DNA from: an uncultured Eubacteriales bacterium | GTDB taxonomy: Bacteria; Bacillota; Clostridia; Oscillospirales; Acutalibacteraceae | NCBI GenBank assembly: GCA_934702115.1 | Contig: CAKUYF010000049.1 | Coordinates: forward strand, 1-7,075 | Direction: 5' to 3' | DNA: 7,075 bases | Shown: positions 1 through 6,535 of the stretch, in pieces | Layout of the letters: each line of letters begins with the position of its first letter | Position numbering within the stretch: the stretch's first letter is position 1 | The notes under the pieces: generated by a model | Databases searched by the model: none | What the model saw: only the letters and a program-made list of their open reading frames with translations | Told to the model about the DNA's origin: nothing | Translations under genes and position numbers: made by a program

Positions 1-1
1 G

Positions 2-580
2 TATAATAATGCAGTAATGGCAGGGAAAGAGTTGTCTTTAAAATATCATGACAGAAAAATAAAGATAATAGATTCTTTATCAGCTTCATTGGGCCAAGGG
101 ATGTTGGTTTATTGGGCAGCGAAGAAAAAGCTGAATGGTAATTCATTGGACGATGTAGCACAGTGGGTAAATAGCAATAAAGCGCGGTTATGCCACTGGT
201 TTATGGTGGATGATTTGTATCACCTACAAAGAGGAGGAAGAATATCTTCAGCACATGCAGTTTTAGGAAGTATGTTGAATTTTAAACCTCTTCTGTTTAT
301 AGATGATCAAGGTAAACTGTCTGTTTCTCAAAAGATTAGGGGACGTCTAAAAACTATTGATGCTATGATTTCAAAGCTTAAATTAATGTCTCCTGATATT
401 GAGAATAACACGCTTTTCATAGCTCATGGAGATTGCCTTGAAGACGCAGAGTTTATTGCTAATAGAATTTGTAAAGAATTTCAGGTTAAAAAAGTTGTTT
501 TAAACCATATAGGCCCTATCATTGGATCTCATACCGGTGCCGGAACTTTAGGAGTATTTTTTTTAGGCGATTCAAGGTAA
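2..580 (+). CDS. DegV family fatty-acid-binding protein (FakB-like), 5' end outside the window
   Basis: This is the C-terminal 192 residues of a DegV/FakB-type protein. The frame is already open at base 2 (Tyr-Asn-Asn-Ala-Val before the first Met at base 17), and the Y-N-x-A stretch fits the interior of the family, so the Met at 17 is not the start. DegV proteins are usually about 280-290 aa, so roughly 90 N-terminal residues are missing. Family signatures seen in the visible part are IIDSLSASLGQG (about residues 22-33), LQRGGRIS (75-82) and GPIIGSHTGAG (171-181) near the C-terminus. Known family role: cytosolic binding of a fatty acid, in FakB members for presentation to the FakA kinase and entry into phospholipid synthesis. 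Which lipid this one binds cannot be read here. rpsT follows after 36 nt with no terminator between, so read-through is likely. Confidence 0.9.
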   Translation, partial: YNNAVMAGKELSLKYHDRKIKIIDSLSASLGQGMLVYWAAKKKLNGNSLDDVAQWVNSNKARLCHWFMVDDLYHLQRGGRISSAHAVLGSMLNFKPLLFIDDQGKLSVSQKIRGRLKTIDAMISKLKLMSPDIENNTLFIAHGDCLEDAEFIANRICKEFQVKKVVLNHIGPIIGSHTGAGTLGVFFLGDSR

Positions 581-616
581 AATATTAAATGTAAGATAAA
601 AGGAGGAAAATTTTTA

Positions 617-865
617 ATGCCAAATATAAAATCCGCAAAAAAAAGAGTGAAGGTAACACATATAAAAACAGAAAGAAATAAAGCTTATAAATCTGCATTG
701 AAAACTTTAATAAAAAATGCTATTAATGCAGATGCACATGAAAAAGAAATTAAATTAGTTGCAGCACTTAAAAAATTAGACCAGGCAGTTTCCAAAGGAA
801 TTCTTCATAAAAATACTGCTGCGAGAAAAAAATCCATCCTGGTTCGTAAGTGCAAATCTGAATAA
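617..865 (+). CDS. rpsT: 30S ribosomal protein S20
   Basis: The 82-aa, strongly basic protein begins MPNIKSAKKRVKV, the typical S20 N-terminus, and continues as a Lys/Ala-rich helical protein with the family's HKNTAARKKS segment near residues 64-73. S20 binds 16S rRNA early in 30S assembly. Its length is slightly below the usual 84-88 aa but it looks complete at both ends. The start is firm: AGGAGG at 601-606 lies 10 nt before the ATG. It follows degV on the same strand and is closed by a hairpin terminator 22 nt after its stop. I found no convincing promoter in the 36-nt gap, so transcription comes from degV or from inside its 3' end. Confidence 0.97.
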   Translation: MPNIKSAKKRVKVTHIKTERNKAYKSALKTLIKNAINADAHEKEIKLVAALKKLDQAVSKGILHKNTAARKKSILVRKCKSE

Positions 866-880
866 ATTTAATATAGCAGA

Positions 881-920
881 AAAATTGTCCTCTAGCGAAA
901 ATAACCGCTAGAGGATTTTA
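881..920. terminator. Bidirectional intrinsic terminator between rpsT and the minus-strand operon
   Basis: A perfect 10-bp stem (888-897 TCCTCTAGCG paired with 906-915 CGCTAGAGGA) encloses an 8-nt loop. On the plus strand it is followed by TTTTATAAT (916 onward), serving rpsT. On the minus strand it is followed by CAATTTTT (887 down to 880), serving the peptide gene that ends at 937. It sits midway in the 71-nt convergent gap, as expected of a shared terminator. Confidence 0.9.
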
Positions 921-936
921 TAATAATTTATATGAC

Positions 937-1305
937 TTAATATATTAATTTATTGCAAATTGTATTAGCTATTTTATGTCCTATTAACCCTCCCGCAGAA
1001 GCATAAACTAAACCTGCACCAATCGAAGGAGATTTAAGTTTCCAGCTAGTAGTTATATTTCCTTGTGGATCAGAACTATGTGAATAATTAAAGCTTACTC
1101 CACTGGCTCCTCCAATTATAGCCCCTGTAGCTGTGAAAATTAAATCTATAGTCATGGCAATTCTATTTTTATAATTATCTGTAACTTTATCTGTTGAAGC
1201 ACTTATATCTTTCCCGGCATTCACACATTCTAGTTCAGAATCTTTAAGTTTAAAAGCGGCTTTTTCAGTATGATTTGATAATCTTCTTTGCTTAACTTTT
1301 CTCAC
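937..1305 (-). CDS. Glycine-rich peptide with double-glycine-type leader (bacteriocin-like candidate)
   Basis: I recognise no named family. From the GTG at 1305 the product is 122 aa. A basic N-terminus (MRKVKQRR) leads to FKLKDSELECVNAG at residues 18-31. This matches the pattern ending bacteriocin leaders cut after GG, GA or AG, with Ala30-Gly31 as the likely cleavage point. The remaining 91 residues hold two hydrophobic, glycine-zipper-like stretches (about 49-72, including GAIIGGASG; and 96-109, GAGLVYASAGGLIG) separated by a polar Ser/Asn-rich segment. Two cysteines are present, Cys27 in the leader and Cys117 near the end, so no disulfide inside the mature part is evident. It lies 28 nt downstream of the secreted hydrolase gene with no terminator between and is probably co-transcribed with it. 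Seen: leader pattern, Gly-rich hydrophobic segments, linkage. Inferred: export by a peptidase-transporter and antimicrobial or signalling use. It could instead be a small membrane protein. Confidence 0.65.
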   Translation of the reverse strand: MRKVKQRRLSNHTEKAAFKLKDSELECVNAGKDISASTDKVTDNYKNRIAMTIDLIFTATGAIIGGASGVSFNYSHSSDPQGNITTSWKLKSPSIGAGLVYASAGGLIGHKIANTICNKLIY

Positions 1306-1313
1306 AAAATACA

Positions 1314-1318
1314 CTCCT
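1314..1318 (-). promoter_or_regulatory. Ribosome site fixing the start of the glycine-rich peptide at 1305
   Basis: Minus-strand AGGAG is followed 8 nt later by GTG at 1305. An in-frame GTG at 1314 shares its first G with the last G of this site, so it cannot be the start. The 122-aa version is preferred over a 125-aa one. Confidence 0.75.
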
Positions 1319-1333
1319 ATTCACAATATAACA

Positions 1334-2926
1334 CTATAACATATTCCAAACTAAATTAACTACTGAATTAATATCAAATACTTTTCCAATGATAGTAGCT
1401 AAAACTTTTATCCAGTTTTCAACACTAAATTTAGAATTATCAAGCTCATTTAAAGTAAGAGTAACATCCTCAGGTATATTTAGGCTACGATTAACTAATT
1501 CATATCTATCCCAGTAAGCTGATATTAAGGACTTTATTACAATACAAATTACCTTTTTGAACCCTTCTAACTCAGAAAAATCTTCATCCTTAATTGAATA
1601 TATAAGATTAAAAATTTCTTTGAATTTGGATGAGTATCTATATGATAATCTTTTTACAATACTAATAATATCTTCTTTATTTTCAAAACTTATATTATTT
1701 TCTTGCAAAATTTCAAAGAGAGAATCCGAAAATGATTTCAGGGAGTTTTTATCTGCAATTTTGAGAATGTAATCTACTGCTTCGTCAATCATATCGCTTT
1801 CAGGGGCAAGGTCAGAAGTATTAAACTTTGGTTCTGACTTTTTGAAATAAAACTCATTCACTTCCCATGAAAAGGTATCATGCTGTGAAATACCTGATGA
1901 AGAACTATTAATACATTTAAAGTTATCGTCATGCGATTCATTCATTATTCTGCCTATTACTGAGGATTGTGGTACAAAGGTAAGTAATTTATTTTCCATT
2001 TCTTCGTAAACTTCAGGAAGAGAATTAATAATGTCAATTCTTAGTCCAGGACCATCAAAGTTAAAAACATTTATAATATCTTTAATTATTTTTGGTCTGT
2101 TAAAAGCTGCTTTCACGCTCGCATAAGTTGCCAAATTTCCGCCCTTGGAATGACCTGCTATATAAAGTAAAGAATCAGGATACAACTTACTTATTTTAAC
2201 TAAATAATTTTTAGCATCATTCTGAGAAGGAATTTCTTCTTTCCATGATAAATCAATGTCTTCCTTCCAACCAGAAAGAGTGGAATCTGTTCCCCGATAT
2301 GTTACTACTTTATTCCCGTTATTAAGTGTAAAAGTAACTGCCGCGAATTGCTTGGGTTCATTTTCTTTAATATCAATGTAATCGCCGGAGAAATCACTTA
2401 TGGTTATTTCTTTATATCTGGGGCAATCTGTTAAACATTTCAAAAGCTTTAAGCGTCTTTCTAAGTATCTGTTTTCGGAATTACAGTTTTTAATATAGAA
2501 TTCTGTATTATGTTTATCTTCATCATGTAAATATAAATTAGTCATATCTTGTTTTTCATTTATTATTGAAGATAAACCCTCATACCATTGTTTTAAGGTT
2601 ATACCATCATGCGGCTTTGAAGAATCTATACTAGGGACAATGCACATCGGTAAGTAAGAAACAGTAGCTAATATCATAGCATCCACTTCGTTAAAAGGAA
2701 AATCACATGATATAGTAGGTATATCTTTCGCACTGCTAGAACTCAATAAATTTAAAATTAAATTATAGCCCTCACTTAAATTTTTACCCCTATAAACTGA
2801 ATTACTTATTTTATTTTCTTTTAACATATTATCTTCTGCGTTCACCGCTTTAAAATTTTGCAATGAAAAGATTGAAAATACATGTAAAACAGCAATTAAA
2901 TAAGCTTTGAATTTCTTAAATTTCAT
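1334..2926 (-). CDS. Secreted Mbeg1-like (DUF2974) alpha/beta hydrolase
   Basis: The 530-aa protein starts with a Sec-type signal peptide: basic MKFKKFK, a hydrophobic core, and probable cleavage after AVNA at residue 30. The mature part opens like DUF2974/Mbeg1-like proteins (FPFNEVDAMILATVSYLP, about 77-93), then VVTYRGTDSTLSGWKED (about 207-223). A complete catalytic triad can be proposed: Ser260 in GHSKGG, Asp291 in NFDGPG, His349 in QHDTFSW. These are lipase/esterase-fold signatures; the substrate is unknown. About 150 residues follow the hydrolase core, helical-looking and without a motif I recognise. Relatives I know of mostly lack a signal peptide, so export is notable. A strong promoter lies directly upstream and the glycine-rich peptide gene follows after 28 nt. 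Export suggests action on envelope lipids, host or food esters, or a partner peptide; that is inference. Confidence 0.85.
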   Translation of the reverse strand: MKFKKFKAYLIAVLHVFSIFSLQNFKAVNAEDNMLKENKISNSVYRGKNLSEGYNLILNLLSSSSAKDIPTISCDFPFNEVDAMILATVSYLPMCIVPSIDSSKPHDGITLKQWYEGLSSIINEKQDMTNLYLHDEDKHNTEFYIKNCNSENRYLERRLKLLKCLTDCPRYKEITISDFSGDYIDIKENEPKQFAAVTFTLNNGNKVVTYRGTDSTLSGWKEDIDLSWKEEIPSQNDAKNYLVKISKLYPDSLLYIAGHSKGGNLATYASVKAAFNRPKIIKDIINVFNFDGPGLRIDIINSLPEVYEEMENKLLTFVPQSSVIGRIMNESHDDNFKCINSSSSGISQHDTFSWEVNEFYFKKSEPKFNTSDLAPESDMIDEAVDYILKIADKNSLKSFSDSLFEILQENNISFENKEDIISIVKRLSYRYSSKFKEIFNLIYSIKDEDFSELEGFKKVICIVIKSLISAYWDRYELVNRSLNIPEDVTLTLNELDNSKFSVENWIKVLATIIGKVFDINSVVNLVWNML

Positions 2927-2932
2927 GTTAAT

Positions 2933-2938
2933 CCTCTC
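2933..2938 (-). promoter_or_regulatory. Ribosome site fixing the hydrolase start at 2926
   Basis: Minus-strand GAGAGG lies 6 nt before the ATG at 2926. The upstream in-frame ATG at 2977 would add 17 residues ahead of the signal peptide and falls between the -35 and -10 of the promoter at 2958-2986, so it would not be in the transcript. Confidence 0.85.
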
Positions 2939-2957
2939 TTTATACTTCTTAACTACT

Positions 2958-2986
2958 ATTATACCATAACGTAACAAGTTTGTAAA
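2958..2986 (-). promoter_or_regulatory. Sigma-A-type promoter, extended -10, for the hydrolase-peptide operon
   Basis: On the minus strand TTTACA (2986-2981) is separated by exactly 17 nt from TATAAT (2963-2958), which is preceded by TGG, an extended -10. Only one base departs from the two hexamer consensuses. The predicted transcription start near 2951 gives a leader of about 25 nt. The -35 begins just 3 nt past the murF stop codon, so the pair can be transcribed independently of murEF. Confidence 0.85.
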
Positions 2987-2988
2987 TA

Positions 2989-4365
2989 CTAATTATAATT
3001 TTTAATTATAAGCTCTACTATTTCATCGGTATGCATTCCCCTAGAACCTTTTATTAATATCTTATCGCCGCTTGAAATTACTTCACTTATTTTCTGAAAA
3101 GCTTCTATGTTATCGGAGCAGTGCCTCGTTATAATTTCTTGGTTTACACATTGAGCACCGTCAGATAAATATTTAGAATTTTCTCCAATAGTAATAAGCA
3201 CGTCTATCTTTTCCATTGCAATGTATCTGCCTGTTTCAAAATGTATTTCTTTAGACCGATCGCCAAGTTCTAACATATCTGCTATTACAACTATGTTTTT
3301 CCCTGATGATTTAATATTTTTAAGTATGCTGACTGAACTTTTTATAGAATCAGGACTGGCATTATATGAATCGTCTATTAAAATAATATCCTTAAATTTT
3401 ATTATATGTTGTCTTCTATCCGCATTTCTGAAATTTAACAGACCTCTTTTTATATCTTCTAAATGTAAACCCATATCACGTGCAATTGCAATAGTGGCCA
3501 AAGCATTATATACGTTATGCAGCCCTAAGCAAGGAATAATTATATTATCACGAAGTTGAGAAGTAGATAGCACAAAGCCTGTTTGTTCTTCGTCTGTATA
3601 TATCTCTTGACATTTATAAGGATATGCACCATTTATACCAAAATAAGTAATTAGAGCTTTGTTTTTGTCTTCAATGTTCGTTAATAAAGGCGAATCCCCA
3701 TTCACATATAATCTTTTATTTTCTCCACTTACAATTTTTAGCTTTTCATCTCTGGTATTTTCAATAGATTTAAAATTTTCTATATGAGATAACCCTATAT
3801 TCGTTATAACGCCTATATCAGGATTTGCAATTTCATTTAGCCTGTCCATTTCTCCCGGCTTACTTATTCCCATTTCTATTACCGCTGCTTGATAGCTGTG
3901 ATCCAACTCAAAAATTGTGAGTGGTAAACCAATTTGACCGTTATAATTTCCCTGAGTTTTGAGGACTTTAAGATTTTCACTCAAAACCGACGCGATCATT
4001 TCTTTAGTTGTAGTTTTGCCTACACTTCCCGTTACACCAATTATGGGAATTGAAAATTTTGATCTATAATAAGCGGCCAGTTTTTGAAGGGCAGTTAATG
4101 TATTTTGTACCTCTATCAACTGTCCACATACTCCGGCTACTTTTTCATTTCCAATTTCACATAAAGAAACTGAAGCTCCTAATCTAAATGCTTCTTTGAT
4201 ATAATCATGCCCATCCACTTTTTCTCCTTTTAACGGAACGAACAAACATCCTTTATTAATTTTTCGACTGTCAATGGAGACTGAAGTTACAAAATCATCA
4301 GTATTTCCTGAAAGTAATGTACCTTCTGTAGCTCTCAAAATTTCACTTATACTAATTTTTTCCAT
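2989..4365 (-). CDS. murF: UDP-N-acetylmuramoyl-tripeptide--D-alanyl-D-alanine ligase
   Basis: The 458-aa length is normal for MurF. This cytoplasmic ligase adds D-Ala-D-Ala to UDP-MurNAc-tripeptide using ATP, the last soluble step of the peptidoglycan precursor. In order: an N-terminal substrate-binding domain (VSIDSRKINKGCLFVPLKG, about 29-47); the ATP P-loop GVTGSVGKTTTK (about 110-121); VIEMG (162-166); the SHIENF segment (193-198) that binds metal and nucleotide in Mur ligases; DDSYNASPDS (331-340), the MurF signature; DMLELG (363-368); and the C-terminal KGSRGMHTDEIV (439-450). The Gly-Met-His version is common where other MurFs have SR-x-M. No key residue appears lost. The start is the ATG at 4365. 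murE ends 24 nt upstream on the same strand, so the two are co-transcribed. No terminator follows, and some transcripts may continue into the hydrolase gene. Confidence 0.96.
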   Translation of the reverse strand: MEKISISEILRATEGTLLSGNTDDFVTSVSIDSRKINKGCLFVPLKGEKVDGHDYIKEAFRLGASVSLCEIGNEKVAGVCGQLIEVQNTLTALQKLAAYYRSKFSIPIIGVTGSVGKTTTKEMIASVLSENLKVLKTQGNYNGQIGLPLTIFELDHSYQAAVIEMGISKPGEMDRLNEIANPDIGVITNIGLSHIENFKSIENTRDEKLKIVSGENKRLYVNGDSPLLTNIEDKNKALITYFGINGAYPYKCQEIYTDEEQTGFVLSTSQLRDNIIIPCLGLHNVYNALATIAIARDMGLHLEDIKRGLLNFRNADRRQHIIKFKDIILIDDSYNASPDSIKSSVSILKNIKSSGKNIVVIADMLELGDRSKEIHFETGRYIAMEKIDVLITIGENSKYLSDGAQCVNQEIITRHCSDNIEAFQKISEVISSGDKILIKGSRGMHTDEIVELIIKNYN

Positions 4366-4371
4366 GTTATA

Positions 4372-4376
4372 CCTCA
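4372..4376 (-). promoter_or_regulatory. Ribosome site fixing the murF start at 4365
   Basis: Minus-strand TGAGG lies 6 nt before the ATG at 4365. The longer frame opens with a TTG at 4377 that overlaps this site (TTGAGG), so that TTG is part of the ribosome site and not a start. Confidence 0.8.
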
Positions 4377-4389
4377 ACTCATAGGAGAA

Positions 4390-5847
4390 TTATAAATTTT
4401 TTAGAATTTCTGAAACTATTAATCTTTCATCGAAGGGATATTTTACTCCTTTAATTTCTTGATAATCTTCATGTCCTTTTCCTGCAAGTAGTATCATGTC
4501 CCCACTTTTAGCATTTTCAATGCAGTATTTAATTGCTTCTTTCCTATTAGGTACTATAACATAATTCCCTTTAGTCTTATCAATACCCTCTTTTATGTCT
4601 TTAATAATTTCAAGAGGATCTTCAAACCTTGGGTTATCGCTGGTAATAACGCATAAATCCGAAAGAATACCAGCAGTCTCCCCCATTTCGAACCTACGAA
4701 CCTTAGGTCTGTTTCCTCCTGCTCCAAAAAGGGTTATTATTCTTTTGGGATTGTATTCTCTTAGGGTTTTAAGTACGTTTTCCATACTTAGAGCATTATG
4801 AGCATAATCAATAAATATAGAATAACCGTTTCTATTAACTACAGGCTCTACACGCCCTTTAATTTTAACCTTTTTAAGACCGGAAATTATGCTTTCTGAT
4901 TTTATCCCCAAACTATCACATAAAGAGATGGCTGCTAAAGAATTATATACATTGAATTTCCCCGGCACAGAAATAAAAATATTCTCTATATTAATTTTTC
5001 CGGCAAGATTAAAATGTACTCCTATATTATTTTCTTCATTGGTTAACTTTAAATCTTTAGCCAAATAGTCCGCCGATTTGGTTATTCCGAAAGTAACTAT
5101 TTTACAGCTATGATTTTTTATAATTTCTAAATGATTTTCATCGTCCACATTTATGAATCCAGTTTTGCATTTTCTAAACAATAAGCTTTTAGCCTGTAAA
5201 TACTCCTCATAACTCTTGTGTTCGTTATCTCCAATATGGTCATGGGAAAAGTTAGTGAATATCCCATAGTCAAAAGTAAACGCATCCAAACGGTTTCGTG
5301 CAAGACCTATCGATGACGCTTCAATTATGGCAAATTCGTAGCCTTTTTGTACCATCAAATTCAAATACTTTTGCACTTCGTAAGACTCAGGAGTTGTATT
5401 ACAAAGAGGAATTATCTCATTATCTAAAATAACTCCCATAGTACCTATAATACCTGCTTTTATTTTTGAACTTTCTAATATTGATTTTATCATAAAAGAA
5501 GTCGTAGTTTTTCCTTTAGTTCCAGTTATACCGATAGTTTTTATTTTTTCAGCCGGATGACCAAAAAAATTAGCTGACATATGTGCTAAAGCAGAACGGG
5601 TATTTTCTACTACGATATTAGTAACTCCAGGTATATTTATTTCCTTATTCGTTACTATTACTTTAGCCCCCGCATTTACAGCATTACTGATAAAATCATG
5701 TCCGTCCGAGCTACATCCTTTTAAACAAACAAAAACACTATTGTTTTTTACTTTTCGAGAATCATATATTAAATCTGTAACTTCTATATCTGTGTTTCCT
5801 TGAATAGAACTAAAACTTAAGTCTTTGATTATAAAATTTAAATTCAT
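4390..5847 (-). CDS. murE: UDP-N-acetylmuramoyl-L-alanyl-D-glutamate--2,6-diaminopimelate ligase
   Basis: The 485-aa protein is full length for MurE, which adds the third stem amino acid to UDP-MurNAc-L-Ala-D-Glu in the cytoplasm. Landmarks in order: N-terminal DSRKVKNNSVFVCLKG (about 29-44); ATP P-loop GTKGKTTTS (109-117); the TTPES nucleotide-site segment (151-155); EASSIGLARNRL (176-187); YLQAK with Lys220, aligned with the carbamylated lysine of the family; DYAHNALSMENV (347-358); DNPRFEDP (404-411); and AGKGHEDYQ (455-463). DNPR is the known mark of enzymes that accept meso-diaminopimelate rather than L-lysine, so the cell wall is predicted to be of the DAP type. The gene leads the murE-murF operon, with a good promoter starting 43 nt upstream. 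It is divergent from the Nif11 peptide gene across a 238-nt AT-rich spacer. Confidence 0.96.
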   Translation of the reverse strand: MNLNFIIKDLSFSSIQGNTDIEVTDLIYDSRKVKNNSVFVCLKGCSSDGHDFISNAVNAGAKVIVTNKEINIPGVTNIVVENTRSALAHMSANFFGHPAEKIKTIGITGTKGKTTTSFMIKSILESSKIKAGIIGTMGVILDNEIIPLCNTTPESYEVQKYLNLMVQKGYEFAIIEASSIGLARNRLDAFTFDYGIFTNFSHDHIGDNEHKSYEEYLQAKSLLFRKCKTGFINVDDENHLEIIKNHSCKIVTFGITKSADYLAKDLKLTNEENNIGVHFNLAGKINIENIFISVPGKFNVYNSLAAISLCDSLGIKSESIISGLKKVKIKGRVEPVVNRNGYSIFIDYAHNALSMENVLKTLREYNPKRIITLFGAGGNRPKVRRFEMGETAGILSDLCVITSDNPRFEDPLEIIKDIKEGIDKTKGNYVIVPNRKEAIKYCIENAKSGDMILLAGKGHEDYQEIKGVKYPFDERLIVSEILKNL

Positions 5848-5854
5848 AATTTTA

Positions 5855-5859
5855 CCTTT
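5855..5859 (-). promoter_or_regulatory. Ribosome site fixing the murE start at 5847
   Basis: Minus-strand AAAGG lies 7 nt before the ATG at 5847. The alternative TTG at 5862 sits immediately before the ribosome site (TTGAAAGG) and would have none of its own. Confidence 0.75.
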
Positions 5860-5889
5860 CAAAATTCAAACTAATTATTTAACCCATTA

Positions 5890-5918
5890 ACTATACCAAA
5901 TTTGACTATTTATCGCAA
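5890..5918 (-). promoter_or_regulatory. Sigma-A-type promoter of murE-murF, extended -10
   Basis: On the minus strand TTGCGA (5918-5913) is followed after 17 nt by TATAGT (5895-5890), which is preceded by TGG (extended -10). The predicted start near 5883 gives a leader of about 36 nt before the murE ATG. No riboswitch-sized leader is present. Confidence 0.75.
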
Positions 5919-6020
5919 TACTTTGAATAATTACATCCATAATACAATAATACTCATTTATAACAGACTTAATAACTAAGTTTATTACACTTATAATTAT
6001 ATAGAAAACAAATAAAAGTA

Positions 6021-6050
6021 TTGACAAGCAAAAAAAATATATTATACAAT
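6021..6050 (+). promoter_or_regulatory. Sigma-A-type promoter of the Nif11-type peptide gene
   Basis: A perfect TTGACA (6021-6026) is followed by an A-rich spacer and either TATACA at 6043-6048 (16-nt spacing) or TACAAT at 6045-6050 (18-nt spacing). Transcription would begin near 6056-6058, about 29 nt before the ATG. The rest of the 238-nt spacer toward murE (5848-6085) is AT-rich; apart from the two promoters and the ribosome sites I see nothing assignable in it. Confidence 0.75.
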
Positions 6051-6085
6051 CCAACTGTATTATATTTTAAAGGAGTGTTTTAATA

Positions 6086-6517
6086 ATGGAAAATGTAACA
6101 GAAAAAATTAGTAATCTTTTAGGAAACAAGGAATTTACTGATCAGTTTAAAAGTGCACAATCTCAAGAAGATATTCAAAAACTTTTTGCTAATAACGGAC
6201 TGGCATTATCCAGTGAAGATATAAATGGTTTTATGCAAGAAATGCAAAAAAGGGTTACGAGCCTCTCTGAGTCAGAACTTGATGGAATATCAGGTGGTAA
6301 ATGCGCAATAGGTACAATCGCAGAAGGCGTGGGAGATATAGCTAAAGGAGTAGGCAGAGGAATTGGCTATAGTGTTGGAGGAGTAGCTAAAGGTACAGCT
6401 TCCTTGGCTTATAATACAGGGAAAGGTGTAGGAAAGATTGCTTGGGGAACAGTTAAAATTCCTGCAAATGTAGTAATAGAAGCAGGAAAGGGATTATGGA
6501 AAGGATTAACTGAATAA
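6086..6517 (+). CDS. Nif11-type leader RiPP/bacteriocin precursor with hendecad-repeat core
   Basis: The 143-aa product has two parts. Residues 1-71 fit the Nif11-like leader family (TIGR03798 type): an amphipathic helical leader with the spaced FKSAQSQEDIQKLFANNG and LSSEDINGFM segments, ending in LSESELDGISGG with Gly70-Gly71 as cleavage site. Residues 72-143 form a Gly-rich, cationic core (9 Lys/Arg, 4 Asp/Glu by hand count) made of 11-residue units, with a single Cys (Cys73) and few Ser/Thr. Known for the family: such leaders direct modification and export by C39-peptidase transporters. With one Cys, a multi-ring lanthipeptide is impossible, so an unmodified or lightly modified membrane-active peptide is the likelier inference. 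AGGAG at 6071-6075 lies 10 nt before the ATG. The gene has its own promoter and terminator and stands alone; no modification, transport or immunity gene is visible. It could instead have a non-antimicrobial, membrane-binding role. Confidence 0.88.
   Translation: MENVTEKISNLLGNKEFTDQFKSAQSQEDIQKLFANNGLALSSEDINGFMQEMQKRVTSLSESELDGISGGKCAIGTIAEGVGDIAKGVGRGIGYSVGGVAKGTASLAYNTGKGVGKIAWGTVKIPANVVIEAGKGLWKGLTE
6326..6490 (+). repeat. Five tandem 11-codon units in the peptide core
   Basis: Residues 81-135 divide without gaps into GVGDIAKGVGR, GIGYSVGGVAK, GTASLAYNTGK, GVGKIAWGTVK and IPANVVIEAGK, followed by a partial GLWKGLTE. Position 11 is Lys/Arg in all five and position 1 is Gly in four of five. 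Position 8 is Gly in three, and position 5 is usually aliphatic. The DNA keeps traces of duplication: GTAGCTAAAGG resembles ATAGCTAAAGG, and GGGAAAGGTGTAGG resembles later units. Hendecads fit a 3.67-residue-per-turn amphipathic helix. Confidence 0.7.
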
Positions 6518-6535
6518 AATTTTAGTTTTAAGGAG

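Noticed and set aside
1557..1772. Plus-strand open frame of 71 codons
   Set aside because: It is antisense to the hydrolase tail, with no ribosome site or recognisable product.
2993..3011. All-AT inverted repeat (8-bp arms, 3-nt loop) over the murF stop, considered as a terminator
   Set aside because: The stem has no G-C pair and the minus-strand tail has no T-run; it reflects AAT/TAT codons in AT-rich DNA.
3221..3559. Plus-strand open frame of 112 codons
   Set aside because: It is antisense to conserved murF coding sequence and its translation has no family features.
4595..4801. Plus-strand open frame of 68 codons
   Set aside because: It is antisense to the MurE C-terminal domain, including the conserved DNPR region, which explains the open frame.
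6086..6517. Lanthipeptide assignment for the Nif11-type peptide
   Set aside because: The core has only one Cys and no lanthionine synthetase is in the window, so only the general precursor call is supported.
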